Notes under the pieces: model-generated
What the model was told of the DNA's origin: nothing
What the model saw: only the letters and a program-made list of their open reading frames with translations
Database searches by the model: none
Shown: positions 35,144-43,225 of the stretch, piece after piece
How positions within the stretch are numbered: the first letter of the stretch is position 1
Layout: each line of letters begins with the position of its first letter
Made by a program: the position numbers and the translations under genes
Source of the DNA: Pseudothauera rhizosphaerae
GTDB lineage: Bacteria; Pseudomonadota; Gammaproteobacteria; Burkholderiales; Rhodocyclaceae
Assembly: GCF_004801305.1 (NCBI RefSeq)
Contig: NZ_SSOD01000020.1
Span: 1-64,000, forward strand
DNA: 64,000 nt
Direction of reading: 5' to 3'

Positions 35144-35746
35144 ATGAGCACCGCATCCATCACCCTGCGCCAAATTTCGGGCCGGCCTGCCGGCCCGGCC
35201 CGCCTGTCCGAATCGGTCCTGGTCATCGTAGATGCCCAGAACACCTATCGAAGCGGCATCATGCAGCTCACCGGCGTGGAGCCGGCCCTGGACGAATGTG
35301 CCCGGCTGCTGGCCCGTGCGCGGGCGCTGAAGATTCCGGTCATCCACGTCCAGCACGACGCGGGCCCCGGCACCCCTTACGACGTGCGTGCCGGGATCGG
35401 CGCCATCGCCGACGAGGTGGCGCCGGCGGCCGGAGAGCCGGTGGTGGTCAAGCACTACCCCAATTCCTTCGTCGGCACCGACCTGGACGCCCGCCTCAAG
35501 GCCACGGGGGTGCAGAACCTGGTGGTGGCGGGTTTCATGACCCACATGTGCATCAACTCCACCGCCCGCGGTGCCTTCAACCTGGGTTACGGCGTGACGG
35601 TCCCCGCGGCTGCCACGGCCACCCGCCCCCTGCCCGCACCGGACGACGGGGTGATCAGTGCCGCGGCCCTGCAGTCCGCCGCCCTGGCGGCCCTGGGAGA
35701 TTTGTTCGCGGTGGTGGTGCCGGACGGGGCGGCGATTCCCGACTGA
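35144..35746 (+). CDS. Isochorismatase-like cysteine hydrolase
   Basis: This 200-residue alpha/beta hydrolase has the catalytic triad Asp30 (LVIVDAQNTY), Lys103 (VVVKHYPNSF) and Cys136 (FMTHMCINSTARG), preceded by the cis-peptide region VVAG. GGGAGG lies 9 bases before the ATG at 35144. Family members hydrolyse isochorismate, nicotinamide, N-carbamoyl compounds and similar small amides; the substrate here is unknown. The divergent LysR gene probably regulates it. Confidence 0.92.
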   Translation: MSTASITLRQISGRPAGPARLSESVLVIVDAQNTYRSGIMQLTGVEPALDECARLLARARALKIPVIHVQHDAGPGTPYDVRAGIGAIADEVAPAAGEPVVVKHYPNSFVGTDLDARLKATGVQNLVVAGFMTHMCINSTARGAFNLGYGVTVPAAATATRPLPAPDDGVISAAALQSAALAALGDLFAVVVPDGAAIPD

Positions 35747-35780
35747 GCAACCGTCCCCCTTCCTGGCCTTTCCGCCCGGT

Positions 35781-36176
35781 TCAAGCCTCCGCGTCGAAGC
35801 GCCTGCGCGAGCTGCGGACGTAGTCGTGGTGGTCTTCCGCCCAGCGCAGCAGCGGCCCCAGGGCGTCGAGCAGCGTGAAGCCCTGGGGCGTCAGCGCGTA
35901 TTCCACGCTGGGCGGGCGGGTGGGGTGCACGGTGCGCGTCACCAGGCCGTTGCGGGTCAGGTCGCGCAGGGTCTGGGTCAGCATGCGCTGGGAGATGTCC
36001 GGCAGCTTGCGGCGCAGTTCACCGAAGCGCTGCGCCCCCGCCGCCAGCAAAAAGATCAGCAGCATGCTCCACTTGTCGCCGAGTTGGTCCAGCACGTCGC
36101 GGATCGGGCATACGCCCTCCGCGGGCCTGCCGTTGCCCTGCTGGATGCGTGCCACGACGGTATCGATATCGCCCAT
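35781..36176 (-). CDS. HxlR-family transcriptional regulator
   Basis: ATG 36176 gives 131 residues and has AGGAAC upstream. The HxlR signature is present: [20 protein letters not shown] followed by [20 protein letters not shown] and the wing VEYALTPQG. The conserved Cys near the start of the domain is a redox or electrophile sensor in QorR/HypR-type members. It is divergent from an aldo-keto reductase and a QorB-type oxidoreductase fusion. This matches known HxlR regulation of quinone or aldehyde reductases, so a redox-sensing role is plausible. Confidence 0.92.
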   Translation of the reverse strand: MGDIDTVVARIQQGNGRPAEGVCPIRDVLDQLGDKWSMLLIFLLAAGAQRFGELRRKLPDISQRMLTQTLRDLTRNGLVTRTVHPTRPPSVEYALTPQGFTLLDALGPLLRWAEDHHDYVRSSRRRFDAEA

Positions 36177-36301
36177 TCGAGTTCCTGAAAAGTAACCAGG
36201 TATGGAGCAGGTGCCGCCTTCCATGGGCGCCATCCTGGCCCTACAATGGATCAACTCTCTTTTTGAGAGCTGGATTCAACGAAATACTTATATCCATTTC
36301 T

Positions 36302-36318
36302 GCGTTTGACGTAAACGC
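36302..36318. promoter_or_regulatory. Inverted repeat in the HxlR/aldo-keto reductase gap
   Basis: GCGTTT-GACGT-AAACGC is a perfect 6-bp inverted repeat with a 5-base spacer, 28 bases before the reductase ATG. A second weaker repeat, CTCTC-TTTTT-GAGAG, lies at 36255-36269. Either could be the HxlR operator; the pairing with this regulator is inferred from position. Confidence 0.35.
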
Positions 36319-36346
36319 CCCGCCGTCCCGGCGGAAAGGATCTCGC

Positions 36347-37321
36347 ATGAGCCAAACCACGCCCCTTCCGTTGCGCCCCCTGGGCCGCTCCGGCCTGAGC
36401 ATCGCCCCGCTGGTGTTCGGCGGCAACGTCTTCGGCTGGACCGTGGACCAGCCCACTGCCTTCACGCTGCTGGACCGCTTCGTGGACGCCGGCCTCAACG
36501 CCATCGACACTGCCGACGTGTACTCGGCCTGGGTGGCGGGCAACCGGGGCGGCGAATCCGAAACCATCATCGGCCAGTGGCTCAAGGCCGCGCCTTCGCG
36601 CCGCGACAAGGTCGTGCTCATCACCAAGGTGGGCGCGGCCATCGGCCCCGTCACCGGCGGGTTGCAGGCGAAGTACGTCGCCGAGAGCGTGGAAGCGTCC
36701 CTGCGCCGCCTGCAGACCGACCACATCGACCTGTACCTGAGCCACTACCCGGACCCGGCCACGCCGGTGGAGGAAACCCTGCGCGCCTACGAGGACCTGA
36801 TCCGCCAGGGCAAGGTGCGCGCCATCGGCGCCTCCAACCACGACGCCGCGCAACTGCGTGCAGCACTGGACGCCGCCGACCGCAGCAATCTGCCGCGCTA
36901 CGGCGTCATCCAGCCCGAATACAACCTCTACGACCGCGCCGGCTACGAAGGCCCGCTGCGCGACCTCGCCATCGCCGAAGGGCTGGGAGTGATCACCTAC
37001 TACAGCCTCGCCTCCGGCTTCCTGAGCGGCAAGTACCGCAGCACGGCCGATCTGGGGAAGAGCGTGCGCGGCGCGGGCATCGCCAAATACCTGGACGAGC
37101 GCGGGCTGCGCATCCTGGATGCCCTCGACGGCGTGGCGCACAGCCATGATGCCCGGCCTGCGGAAGTGGCCCTGGCCTGGCTGATCGCCCGACAGGGCGT
37201 GACCGCGCCCATCGCCAGCGCCACCTCCCTCGAACAGCTCGACAGCCTGATCCGCGCCACCCGCCTCACCCTTTCCGCCGACGACCTGGCCCTGCTGGAA
37301 GGGGCGGGCAACCCGGCCTGA
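36347..37321 (+). CDS. Aldo-keto reductase
   Basis: ATG 36347 is preceded by GGAAAGGA and gives 324 residues. The AKR barrel shows the catalytic tetrad elements: Asp and Tyr in NAIDTADVYSAW, Lys in VLITKVGAA and His in DLYLSHYPDP. NADPH-binding segments follow (IGASNHDAA, YYSLASGFLSGKYR). It resembles the YhdN/YajO-type group acting on aldehydes and quinone-like compounds. It is divergent from the HxlR regulator and 37 bases before the QorB-RutE fusion gene, with which it likely forms an operon. Confidence 0.93.
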   Translation: MSQTTPLPLRPLGRSGLSIAPLVFGGNVFGWTVDQPTAFTLLDRFVDAGLNAIDTADVYSAWVAGNRGGESETIIGQWLKAAPSRRDKVVLITKVGAAIGPVTGGLQAKYVAESVEASLRRLQTDHIDLYLSHYPDPATPVEETLRAYEDLIRQGKVRAIGASNHDAAQLRAALDAADRSNLPRYGVIQPEYNLYDRAGYEGPLRDLAIAEGLGVITYYSLASGFLSGKYRSTADLGKSVRGAGIAKYLDERGLRILDALDGVAHSHDARPAEVALAWLIARQGVTAPIASATSLEQLDSLIRATRLTLSADDLALLEGAGNPA

Positions 37322-37358
37322 TCCGCCTCACCCTCGTTCAAACCCCGGAGGAAGTCCC

Positions 37359-38801
37359 ATGACGCACATCACCATCACCGCCGCCAGCGGCAAGCTCGGC
37401 CACGCCGTGGCCGCCGAACTGGCCGCCCGCGGCCTGGCCGGCCAAACCCGCCTCGCCGCACGCGATCCGCAAAAGCTCACCGGCCTGGAGGCCCAGGGTT
37501 TCGAGACGGTCGCCGCGGACTACGACGACCCCGCCAGCCTGCGCGCCGCCTTCGCCGGCACCGAGGCGGTACTGCTGATCTCCAGCATGGGCACCAACGA
37601 GCAGCGCATCCGCCAGCACCGGACCGCCATCGACGCGGCAAAGGCCGCCGGTGTGCGCCACGTCGTCTACACCAGCACCACCAATCCCTCCCACGACAGC
37701 CGCTTCGAATGGTCCGGCGCCCATGTGGAAACGGAGGCCTACCTGAAGGCCTCCGGCCTCGGCTACACCATCCTGCGGGACAACTCCTACTTCTCCAACA
37801 ACGACGGCCTGTTCGCCCAGGCCGTCGCCACCGGCACCCTGCCCTTCCCCGGCGTCGACACCCCGGTGGCCTACATCTCCCACGAAGACGCGGCCGCCGC
37901 GGCCGTCGGCGCCCTGACCGGCGCCGGTGAACCCGACACGATCTACGAGATTTCCGGCTCCCAAGCCTACAGCGCGCGGGAACTGGCGGCGATCCTGAGC
38001 CGGCTCTCCGGCCGCCCGGTGGAAGCCGTGGACGTACCCCTGCAGGCCTATACGGACCAGTTCCGCGCCCTCGGTTTTCCGGATTTCGTGGTGAGCGGCC
38101 TCACCAGCTTCTACGCCGCCCTCGGCGCGGGCGAGTTCTCCGCCGTTTCGCAGGACGCTGAACGCCTCGGCGGCCGGCGCCCCACGACCACCGCGCGCGA
38201 ATACCTGCGCCGCTTCGTCCCGGCCGACACGGAAACCCTGCAGCGCGCCTTCCTCGCCGCCCGTACCGCCAACGCCTTCACCGACCGGCCGGTGCCCGAC
38301 GAGTTGCTGCGCCGCCTGTACGACATCGTCAAATGGGGGCCGACCGCCTTCAACGCCCAGCCGGCCCGCTTCGTCTTCATCCGCACGCCGGAAGCCAGGG
38401 CCCGCCTGCTGCCCGCGCTCTCGCCGGGCAATGTGGACAAGACCGGCAAGGCGCCGGTCACCGTCATCGTGGCGCAGGACACGCGCTTCTTCGAGCATCT
38501 GCCCACCCAGTTCCCCGCTTACGATGCCAAGCCGCTGTTCGAGGGGAATGCTGCGCTGACGGAAGCCACGGCGCTGCGCAACAGCAGCCTGCAGGGCGCC
38601 TACTTCATCGTCGCCGCCCGCCTGCTCGGCCTGGACGTCGGCCCCATGAGCGGCTTCGACGCCGGCAAGCTGAATGCCGAGTTCTTCCCGGACGGGCGCT
38701 GGCAGGCCAACTTCGTCATCAACGTCGGCTACGGCGACCCGTCCGGCAACCGCCCGCGCGGCCCGCGGCTGGACGCCGACACCGCGACGCAGTTCCTCTG
38801 A
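37359..38801 (+). CDS. QorB-type NAD(P)H quinone oxidoreductase fused to RutE-type nitroreductase, 480 aa
   Basis: Residues 1 to about 285 form an NmrA-like atypical SDR resembling QorB (ITAASGKLGHAVAAELAARG, VYTSTTNPSHDS, ILRDNSYFSNN). Residues about 290-480 match RutE-type malonic semialdehyde reductases along their whole length (LYDIVKWGPTAFNAQPARFV, RNSSLQGAYFIVAARLLGLD, GPMSGFD, NVGYGD). The two are normally separate proteins of about 286 and 196 residues, so this is a genuine head-to-tail fusion of two flavin- or NADPH-linked reductases. The frame is continuous with GGAGG before the ATG. It is probably under the HxlR regulator next door. Confidence 0.9.
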   Translation: MTHITITAASGKLGHAVAAELAARGLAGQTRLAARDPQKLTGLEAQGFETVAADYDDPASLRAAFAGTEAVLLISSMGTNEQRIRQHRTAIDAAKAAGVRHVVYTSTTNPSHDSRFEWSGAHVETEAYLKASGLGYTILRDNSYFSNNDGLFAQAVATGTLPFPGVDTPVAYISHEDAAAAAVGALTGAGEPDTIYEISGSQAYSARELAAILSRLSGRPVEAVDVPLQAYTDQFRALGFPDFVVSGLTSFYAALGAGEFSAVSQDAERLGGRRPTTTAREYLRRFVPADTETLQRAFLAARTANAFTDRPVPDELLRRLYDIVKWGPTAFNAQPARFVFIRTPEARARLLPALSPGNVDKTGKAPVTVIVAQDTRFFEHLPTQFPAYDAKPLFEGNAALTEATALRNSSLQGAYFIVAARLLGLDVGPMSGFDAGKLNAEFFPDGRWQANFVINVGYGDPSGNRPRGPRLDADTATQFL

Positions 38802-38809
38802 GGCGGCAG

Positions 38810-38839
38810 ACCGGGCGGCGGCACGGGCCGCCGCCCGGT
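38810..38839. terminator. Bidirectional hairpin between convergent genes
   Basis: ACCGGGCGGCGG (38810-38821) and CCGCCGCCCGGT (38828-38839) form a perfect 12-bp GC-rich stem with a 6-base loop. It fills the gap between the stops of the reductase fusion (+) and the acetyl-CoA hydrolase (-). The forward side is followed by GCTCTC, not a U-tract. Confidence 0.6.
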
Positions 38840-38843
38840 GCTC

Positions 38844-40352
38844 TCACATGCCTTCGCCGCGCAGGGCGCGCAGGTGCCAGTCGAACACCTCGCCGAGCAG
38901 ATGGGGCGTGTGCTTGCCGGGCGCGCCTTCCATGGCGCGGCGGAAGTAGTCCCGCAGCGCCGGGCGGAAATCCGGATGGGCGCAGTTCTCGATCACCACC
39001 CGGGCACGCTGGCGCGGCGACAGGCCGCGCAGGTCCGCCAGCCCCTGCTCGGTGACCAGCACCTGCACGTCGTGCTCGGTGTGGTCCACGTGGGTAACCA
39101 TGGGCACGATGCATGAAAGCGCCCCGCCCTTGGCCTGGGAGGGCGTCATGAAGATGGACAGGTAGGCGTTGCGCGCGAAGTCCCCAGAACCGCCGATGCC
39201 GTTCATGATCTTCGAGCCCATCACGTGGGTCGAATTCACGTTGCCATAGATGTCGGCCTCGATCAGGCCGTTCATGGCGATCACCCCCAGACGGCGGATT
39301 ACCTCGGGATGGTTGCTGATCTCCTGCGGGCGCAGGATGATGCGTTCGCGGTAGCGCTCCAGGTCCGCGTTGAGTTCGGCCAGCGCCCCGTTGCTCAGCG
39401 AAAAGGCGGTCGCCGAGGCACAGGCGAGCTTGCCCGAGCGGAGCATGTCCAGCATGCCGTCCTGCAGCACTTCGGTGTAGGCGGTCAGGTTGTCGAAGGG
39501 GCCTTCGTTGAGGCCAGCCATCACCGCGTTGGCGATGTTGCCCACGCCCGACTGCAGCGGCAGCAGATCGGGCGGCAGACGCCCCTTCTTCACCTCGTGC
39601 TGCAGGAACTCCAGGATGTGGCCGGCGATGCGGCGCGAAGTCGCATCCGGCGCGGTGAAGGCCGAGTTGCGGTCCGGCGCGTGGGTTTCGACCACGGCCA
39701 CGACCTTGTCCGGGTCGCAGCGCAGATAGGGCTCGCCGATGCGGTCGGAGGGGCGCAGCAGCGGAATCGGCTGGCGGTGGGGCGGCAACTGGGTGCCGTA
39801 GTAGATGTCGTGCATGCCCTCCAACTGGCTGCTCTGCCAGGAATTGACCTCCAGGATCACCTTGTCGGCCTGCTCCAGCCAGGTCTTGTTGTTGCCCACC
39901 GAGGACGAGGGCACGAGCCGGCCGTCCTCCAGGATGCCGGCCACTTCCACCACGGCCACGTCCAGCTTGCCGAGGAAGCCGAACCACACGAACTGCGCCA
40001 CGTGGGACAGGTGGATGTCGATGTACTCCATCTCGCCGGCGTTGATGCGCTCGCGGCAATGGGGATCGGACTGATAAGGCAGGCGCATCTCGATGCCGTC
40101 CACCTGGGCCAGGGCGCCGTCCAGTTCGGGGGCGGTGGAGGCCCCGGTCCACACGCCGATGCGGAACTTCCCGCCGGCGGTGTTGGCCGCCACGATGCGC
40201 CGCGCCAGGGCCGAAGGCACCGCCTTCGGATAGCCGGAACCGGTGAAGCCGCTCATGCCGACGTTGACGCCGGACGTAATGAGAGCCGCGGCCTCGTCGG
40301 CCGACATGATCTTGCTGCGCAGCGCGGCGCACTGGATGCGGGATTCGCTCAT
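38844..40352 (-). CDS. Acetyl-CoA hydrolase / succinate:acetate CoA-transferase family protein
   Basis: ATG 40352 gives 502 residues in the Cat1/ScpC/AarC family, which transfers CoA between acyl groups through a glutamyl-CoA intermediate. Family segments seen are VNVGMSGFTGSGYPKAVP, LPLQSGVGNIANAVMAGL, LTAYTEVLQDGMLD (probable catalytic Glu), NGLIEADIYGNVNSTHVMGS and VPMVTHVDHTEHDVQVLVTE. The role is acetate or propionate activation and the handling of excess acyl-CoA. The 5' leader carries two strong hairpins, the second followed by a U-rich tract close to the ATG. A LysR gene is divergent. Confidence 0.93.
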   Translation of the reverse strand: MSESRIQCAALRSKIMSADEAAALITSGVNVGMSGFTGSGYPKAVPSALARRIVAANTAGGKFRIGVWTGASTAPELDGALAQVDGIEMRLPYQSDPHCRERINAGEMEYIDIHLSHVAQFVWFGFLGKLDVAVVEVAGILEDGRLVPSSSVGNNKTWLEQADKVILEVNSWQSSQLEGMHDIYYGTQLPPHRQPIPLLRPSDRIGEPYLRCDPDKVVAVVETHAPDRNSAFTAPDATSRRIAGHILEFLQHEVKKGRLPPDLLPLQSGVGNIANAVMAGLNEGPFDNLTAYTEVLQDGMLDMLRSGKLACASATAFSLSNGALAELNADLERYRERIILRPQEISNHPEVIRRLGVIAMNGLIEADIYGNVNSTHVMGSKIMNGIGGSGDFARNAYLSIFMTPSQAKGGALSCIVPMVTHVDHTEHDVQVLVTEQGLADLRGLSPRQRARVVIENCAHPDFRPALRDYFRRAMEGAPGKHTPHLLGEVFDWHLRALRGEGM

Positions 40353-40373
40353 GGTCTGCTCGTGCGTAGTGGG

Positions 40374-40464
40374 CAAAATAAACGCGCCATCGCACGGGGC
40401 GATGGCGCGTGCTTCGATCGCTCGAAGAACCCGCCGCGATGGGAGGGAGGGAACATCGCGGCGG
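40374..40464 (-). promoter_or_regulatory. Structured leader with attenuator-like hairpins
   Basis: Reading toward the acetyl-CoA hydrolase gene, hairpin 1 is CCGCCGCGATG...CATCGCGGCGG (40464-40431, 11-bp stem, 12-base pyrimidine loop). Hairpin 2 is ACGCGCCATCGC...GCGATGGCGCGT (40410-40382, perfect 12-bp stem, 5-base loop), followed directly by TTTATTTTG. Hairpin plus U-tract is an intrinsic-terminator shape, 21 bases before the start codon, leaving no room for a promoter after it. It therefore looks like a transcription attenuator within the 5' UTR. Confidence 0.55.
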
Positions 40465-40570
40465 AAGGGCACTGCCAGTAACAGGCGGGAGGCAGTGTAG
40501 AAATGCGCTGGCGGGGCGACAAACGAAGAATTATTATTCGACGCGTAACAAAAACTTAACCATATTCCCC

Positions 40571-41530
40571 ATGGCCCAGCGCCTTCCCAGCCTCACGCTG
40601 CTGACCACCTTCGAAGCCGCCGCCCGCCACCTCAGCTTCAAGCAGGCGGCCGAAGAGATCTGCATCACGCCGGCCGCCGTCAGCCAGCACATCAAGGCGC
40701 TCGAAGCGCAGCTCGGCGTCACCCTGTTCCATCGCCGGGTACGCGGGCTGGACCTCACGCCCCAGGGCGCCGCCCTGCTGCCCGAGCTGCGGGCCGCCCT
40801 CGACCAGCTCGCCGCCGCCGTCGCCGGCGTACGCCAGGCAACCCATGGCCCGCTGGCGATCACCGCGCCACCGTCCTTCGCCAGCCACTGGCTGCTGCCG
40901 CGCCTGCCGCGCTTCGTGCGCGCCCATCCGGATCTGCCGGTGCGCCTGACCAGCACCTCCGACACGGTCGGCCGCAAGGGCGCGCAAAGCCTGTCCGCAC
41001 GCCTGCACCCGGCCCGGCAGGAAGTCGCCATCCTCTACGGCCGCGGCCACTATCCCGGCTATATCACGGTGCCGATCTTCACCCCCGACTACGTCCCGGT
41101 CTGCGCCCCCGCCCTGGTGGACGGCCTGCCCACGCCGCTGGCACCGGCCGAGCTCGCCCGCCTGCCGCTGATCCACGACGACACGTTCGACGACGGCAAG
41201 GGCGCGCCCTCATCCTGCGACTGGCATGCCTGGTTGGAACGGGCCGGACTGCCGCCGACCGCTCCGCTGCGCGGCCCCCGCTTCTCCAACACCGTGCTCG
41301 CCCTGGAGGCCGCCCTCGCCGGCCACGGCGTGGCGCTGGCCCCGCGCCCGCTGGTGGAAGCCCTGGTGGCAGCGGGCAAGCTGGTGATCCCCTGCAACCT
41401 CGCCCTGCCTTCGCCCAGCACCTACAGCCTGGTGATGCGCGAGGCCGTGGCCCAGCATCCGGCCGCGCTGGCCTTCCGGGACTGGATCATCGCCGAGGCG
41501 AACATCCCGGCGGGGCACACTACGAGGTGA
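40571..41530 (+). CDS. LysR-family regulator (GcvA-like)
   Basis: ATG 40571 gives 319 residues opening MAQRLPSLTLLTTFEAAARH, the characteristic GcvA/AmpR-type LysR N-terminus. The HTH is LSFKQAAEEICITPAAVSQH, and the effector domain runs from about residue 90. It is divergent from the acetyl-CoA hydrolase with an AT-rich 218-bp gap (for example ATTATTATTCGACGCGTAAC), so that gene is its probable target. Upstream in-frame codons are not protein-like. Confidence 0.92.
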   Translation: MAQRLPSLTLLTTFEAAARHLSFKQAAEEICITPAAVSQHIKALEAQLGVTLFHRRVRGLDLTPQGAALLPELRAALDQLAAAVAGVRQATHGPLAITAPPSFASHWLLPRLPRFVRAHPDLPVRLTSTSDTVGRKGAQSLSARLHPARQEVAILYGRGHYPGYITVPIFTPDYVPVCAPALVDGLPTPLAPAELARLPLIHDDTFDDGKGAPSSCDWHAWLERAGLPPTAPLRGPRFSNTVLALEAALAGHGVALAPRPLVEALVAAGKLVIPCNLALPSPSTYSLVMREAVAQHPAALAFRDWIIAEANIPAGHTTR

Positions 41531-41589
41531 CAGTCCACTCTCAGGCCGATAGGACGCACAAGGGCCAGAGAGAACCATGCCGACCAAGC

Positions 41590-41922
41590 CTACAAATACG
41601 ACGCCACAGCTATCGCCACACACGCAGCCACCAGCACGGCAACCCTGGCGAACGATGCCGGGTCCCCGAATGCAAAGATACCTACAAAGATGGCGCAGAG
41701 CGGAATGGCGGCGGAGACCAGTGGCAACGCGATGCTGAGGTTGGCGCCGGAATGAAGCGAACGGCTCAACAGGAATACGCCCGTCCCGAAGCACAGAATC
41801 GTCCCGATCGTGGGAAGGGGGGCAGTGAAACCCTTGTTCAAAGGCATCAGAAAAACCCCTGCTACTTGGACGGCGACTGAACCCATGAGCATCGCAATGA
41901 TGCCGAACGGTATGGTGGACAT
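41590..41922 (-). CDS. SMR-like small membrane protein lacking the key glutamate
   Basis: ATG 41922 gives a 110-residue protein with four hydrophobic segments, the size and layout of small multidrug resistance proteins. The first helix reads SVAVQVAGVFLMPLNKGFT. Aligned on the GFT motif it matches EmrE (AEVIGTTLMKFSEGFT) with Gln19 where EmrE has the proton/drug-binding Glu14. The usual WSG motif of helix 3 is also absent. Proton-coupled drug efflux is therefore doubtful; it may be a diverged DMT transporter or a partner subunit. It sits alone downstream of an AraC gene. Confidence 0.75.
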   Translation of the reverse strand: MSTIPFGIIAMLMGSVAVQVAGVFLMPLNKGFTAPLPTIGTILCFGTGVFLLSRSLHSGANLSIALPLVSAAIPLCAIFVGIFAFGDPASFARVAVLVAACVAIAVASYL

Positions 41923-42175
41923 GAACTGGACTCCGTTGCTATTGGATTGCCGGTCAGAGCGGCTGTCGTCGCTCTTTACAGCCTCGTTCTTGGAGTCACC
42001 CGGCTCCCTTCGCATAGATGCAGGCATGCGAGTGCTGCGAAGTGGTGACTACGATCAACGGTAAATCACGGAAGATGGACCATCCATATCAGTCAGTCCG
42101 CTTTTTCTTTTCAATAGTCCTGACCAAGAAGGCTTTCTTTAATGGTGCGCGCGGAGTTTCAGGCACACATGGCTC

Positions 42176-43126
42176 TCAATGCGCCCGGGGAAGAACAAGA
42201 TCCCGGGAAACGGCCCGGCGCGCGGCCGATCTGTAGCGCTTCGGGGCTTTGCCTGTAACGCGCTTGAACGCCACGCTGAACGCGCTTTCGGACGAGTAGC
42301 CGAGCATCTCCGACAATTCGGATAACGGCGCGTTGCTTTCGCGCAGTGCGCGCTCGGCCAAGTGCATGCGCCACTGCGTCAGGTAGGTCAGCGGCGCCAA
42401 ACCGGCGACCGACTTGAAGTAACTCGCAAAGACCGTGCGCGACATCGCGCAGGCTCTGGCCAGCTCGGTCAGATGCCAGGCACGCGCGGGATCGGCGTGC
42501 ATCATCCGAATGGCGGGTGCGATGCGAGGATCGCTGATGGCGCGAAGACGGCCAGCCGTCATCGTGTCCGTGCTCGCCAGGTATGCGCGCAGGATCTGCA
42601 GGAAGACGAGTTGCGCCAATTGCGTGGCAGCGAAATCCGAGCCGGGAAGGCCTATGTGGTGTTCCCTCGCCAGTCGGTCGATCAGCCACCGGATTGCATC
42701 CGCATCGACGCTACCCGCTCGCAGGTGGATCACGGGTGGAAGGTTGTCGATCAGCAGATTGCCGCTGGCCGAATCCAGCCTGACATGCCCGCCAAGGAAG
42801 AAAAATTCCTCTGCCGTGCCCAGATTGATGATCCTGTTCCCATCATCGCCGTAGAGGGCCACGGCATCGAGCGCAGGCAAAGCCGGATCGCTGGCGAGCG
42901 TGAACCCTCGCGCCGCCGTCAGCAGAATGGTTTCGCCCGCGGAAAAACGAATGGACTCTTCACCTTCGATGGACAGCCAGCATGCGCCGCGGGCAGCGAT
43001 GAAGAACTTGACGCGATCGGGAGGAGGAAACCGTATCGCCCAGTCGCCACCAGCCAGGAAACCGCCGGAAACGACACTCCGGGCATTGGCTAGTGCAAGC
43101 ACATCGGAGAACGGATCTTCTTTCAT
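42176..43126 (-). CDS. AraC-family transcriptional regulator (cupin-type)
   Basis: This 316-residue protein has an N-terminal cupin-like ligand domain of the AraC-binding type (WAIRFPPPDRVKFFIAARGA, SAGETILLTA). The C-terminal pair of HTH motifs spans about 205-300 (HLTELARACAMSRTVFASYF, LSELSEMLGYSSESAFSVAF). It is divergent from a short-chain dehydrogenase gene with a 99-bp gap, so it probably controls the dehydrogenase cluster at 43.2-46.0 kb. The SMR-like gene lies 253 bases downstream on the same strand; the gap between them is AT-richer and holds no gene. Confidence 0.92.
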   Translation of the reverse strand: MKEDPFSDVLALANARSVVSGGFLAGGDWAIRFPPPDRVKFFIAARGACWLSIEGEESIRFSAGETILLTAARGFTLASDPALPALDAVALYGDDGNRIINLGTAEEFFFLGGHVRLDSASGNLLIDNLPPVIHLRAGSVDADAIRWLIDRLAREHHIGLPGSDFAATQLAQLVFLQILRAYLASTDTMTAGRLRAISDPRIAPAIRMMHADPARAWHLTELARACAMSRTVFASYFKSVAGLAPLTYLTQWRMHLAERALRESNAPLSELSEMLGYSSESAFSVAFKRVTGKAPKRYRSAARRAVSRDLVLPRAH

Positions 43127-43225
43127 GGCAGGACTATTGAAAAGAAATTAAGTACTCACAAGCATTCTAAGTCCTTCCACGGGCGAATAAGGTGTCGTCA
43201 TCGCATCCACCTGAGGACGTACACC

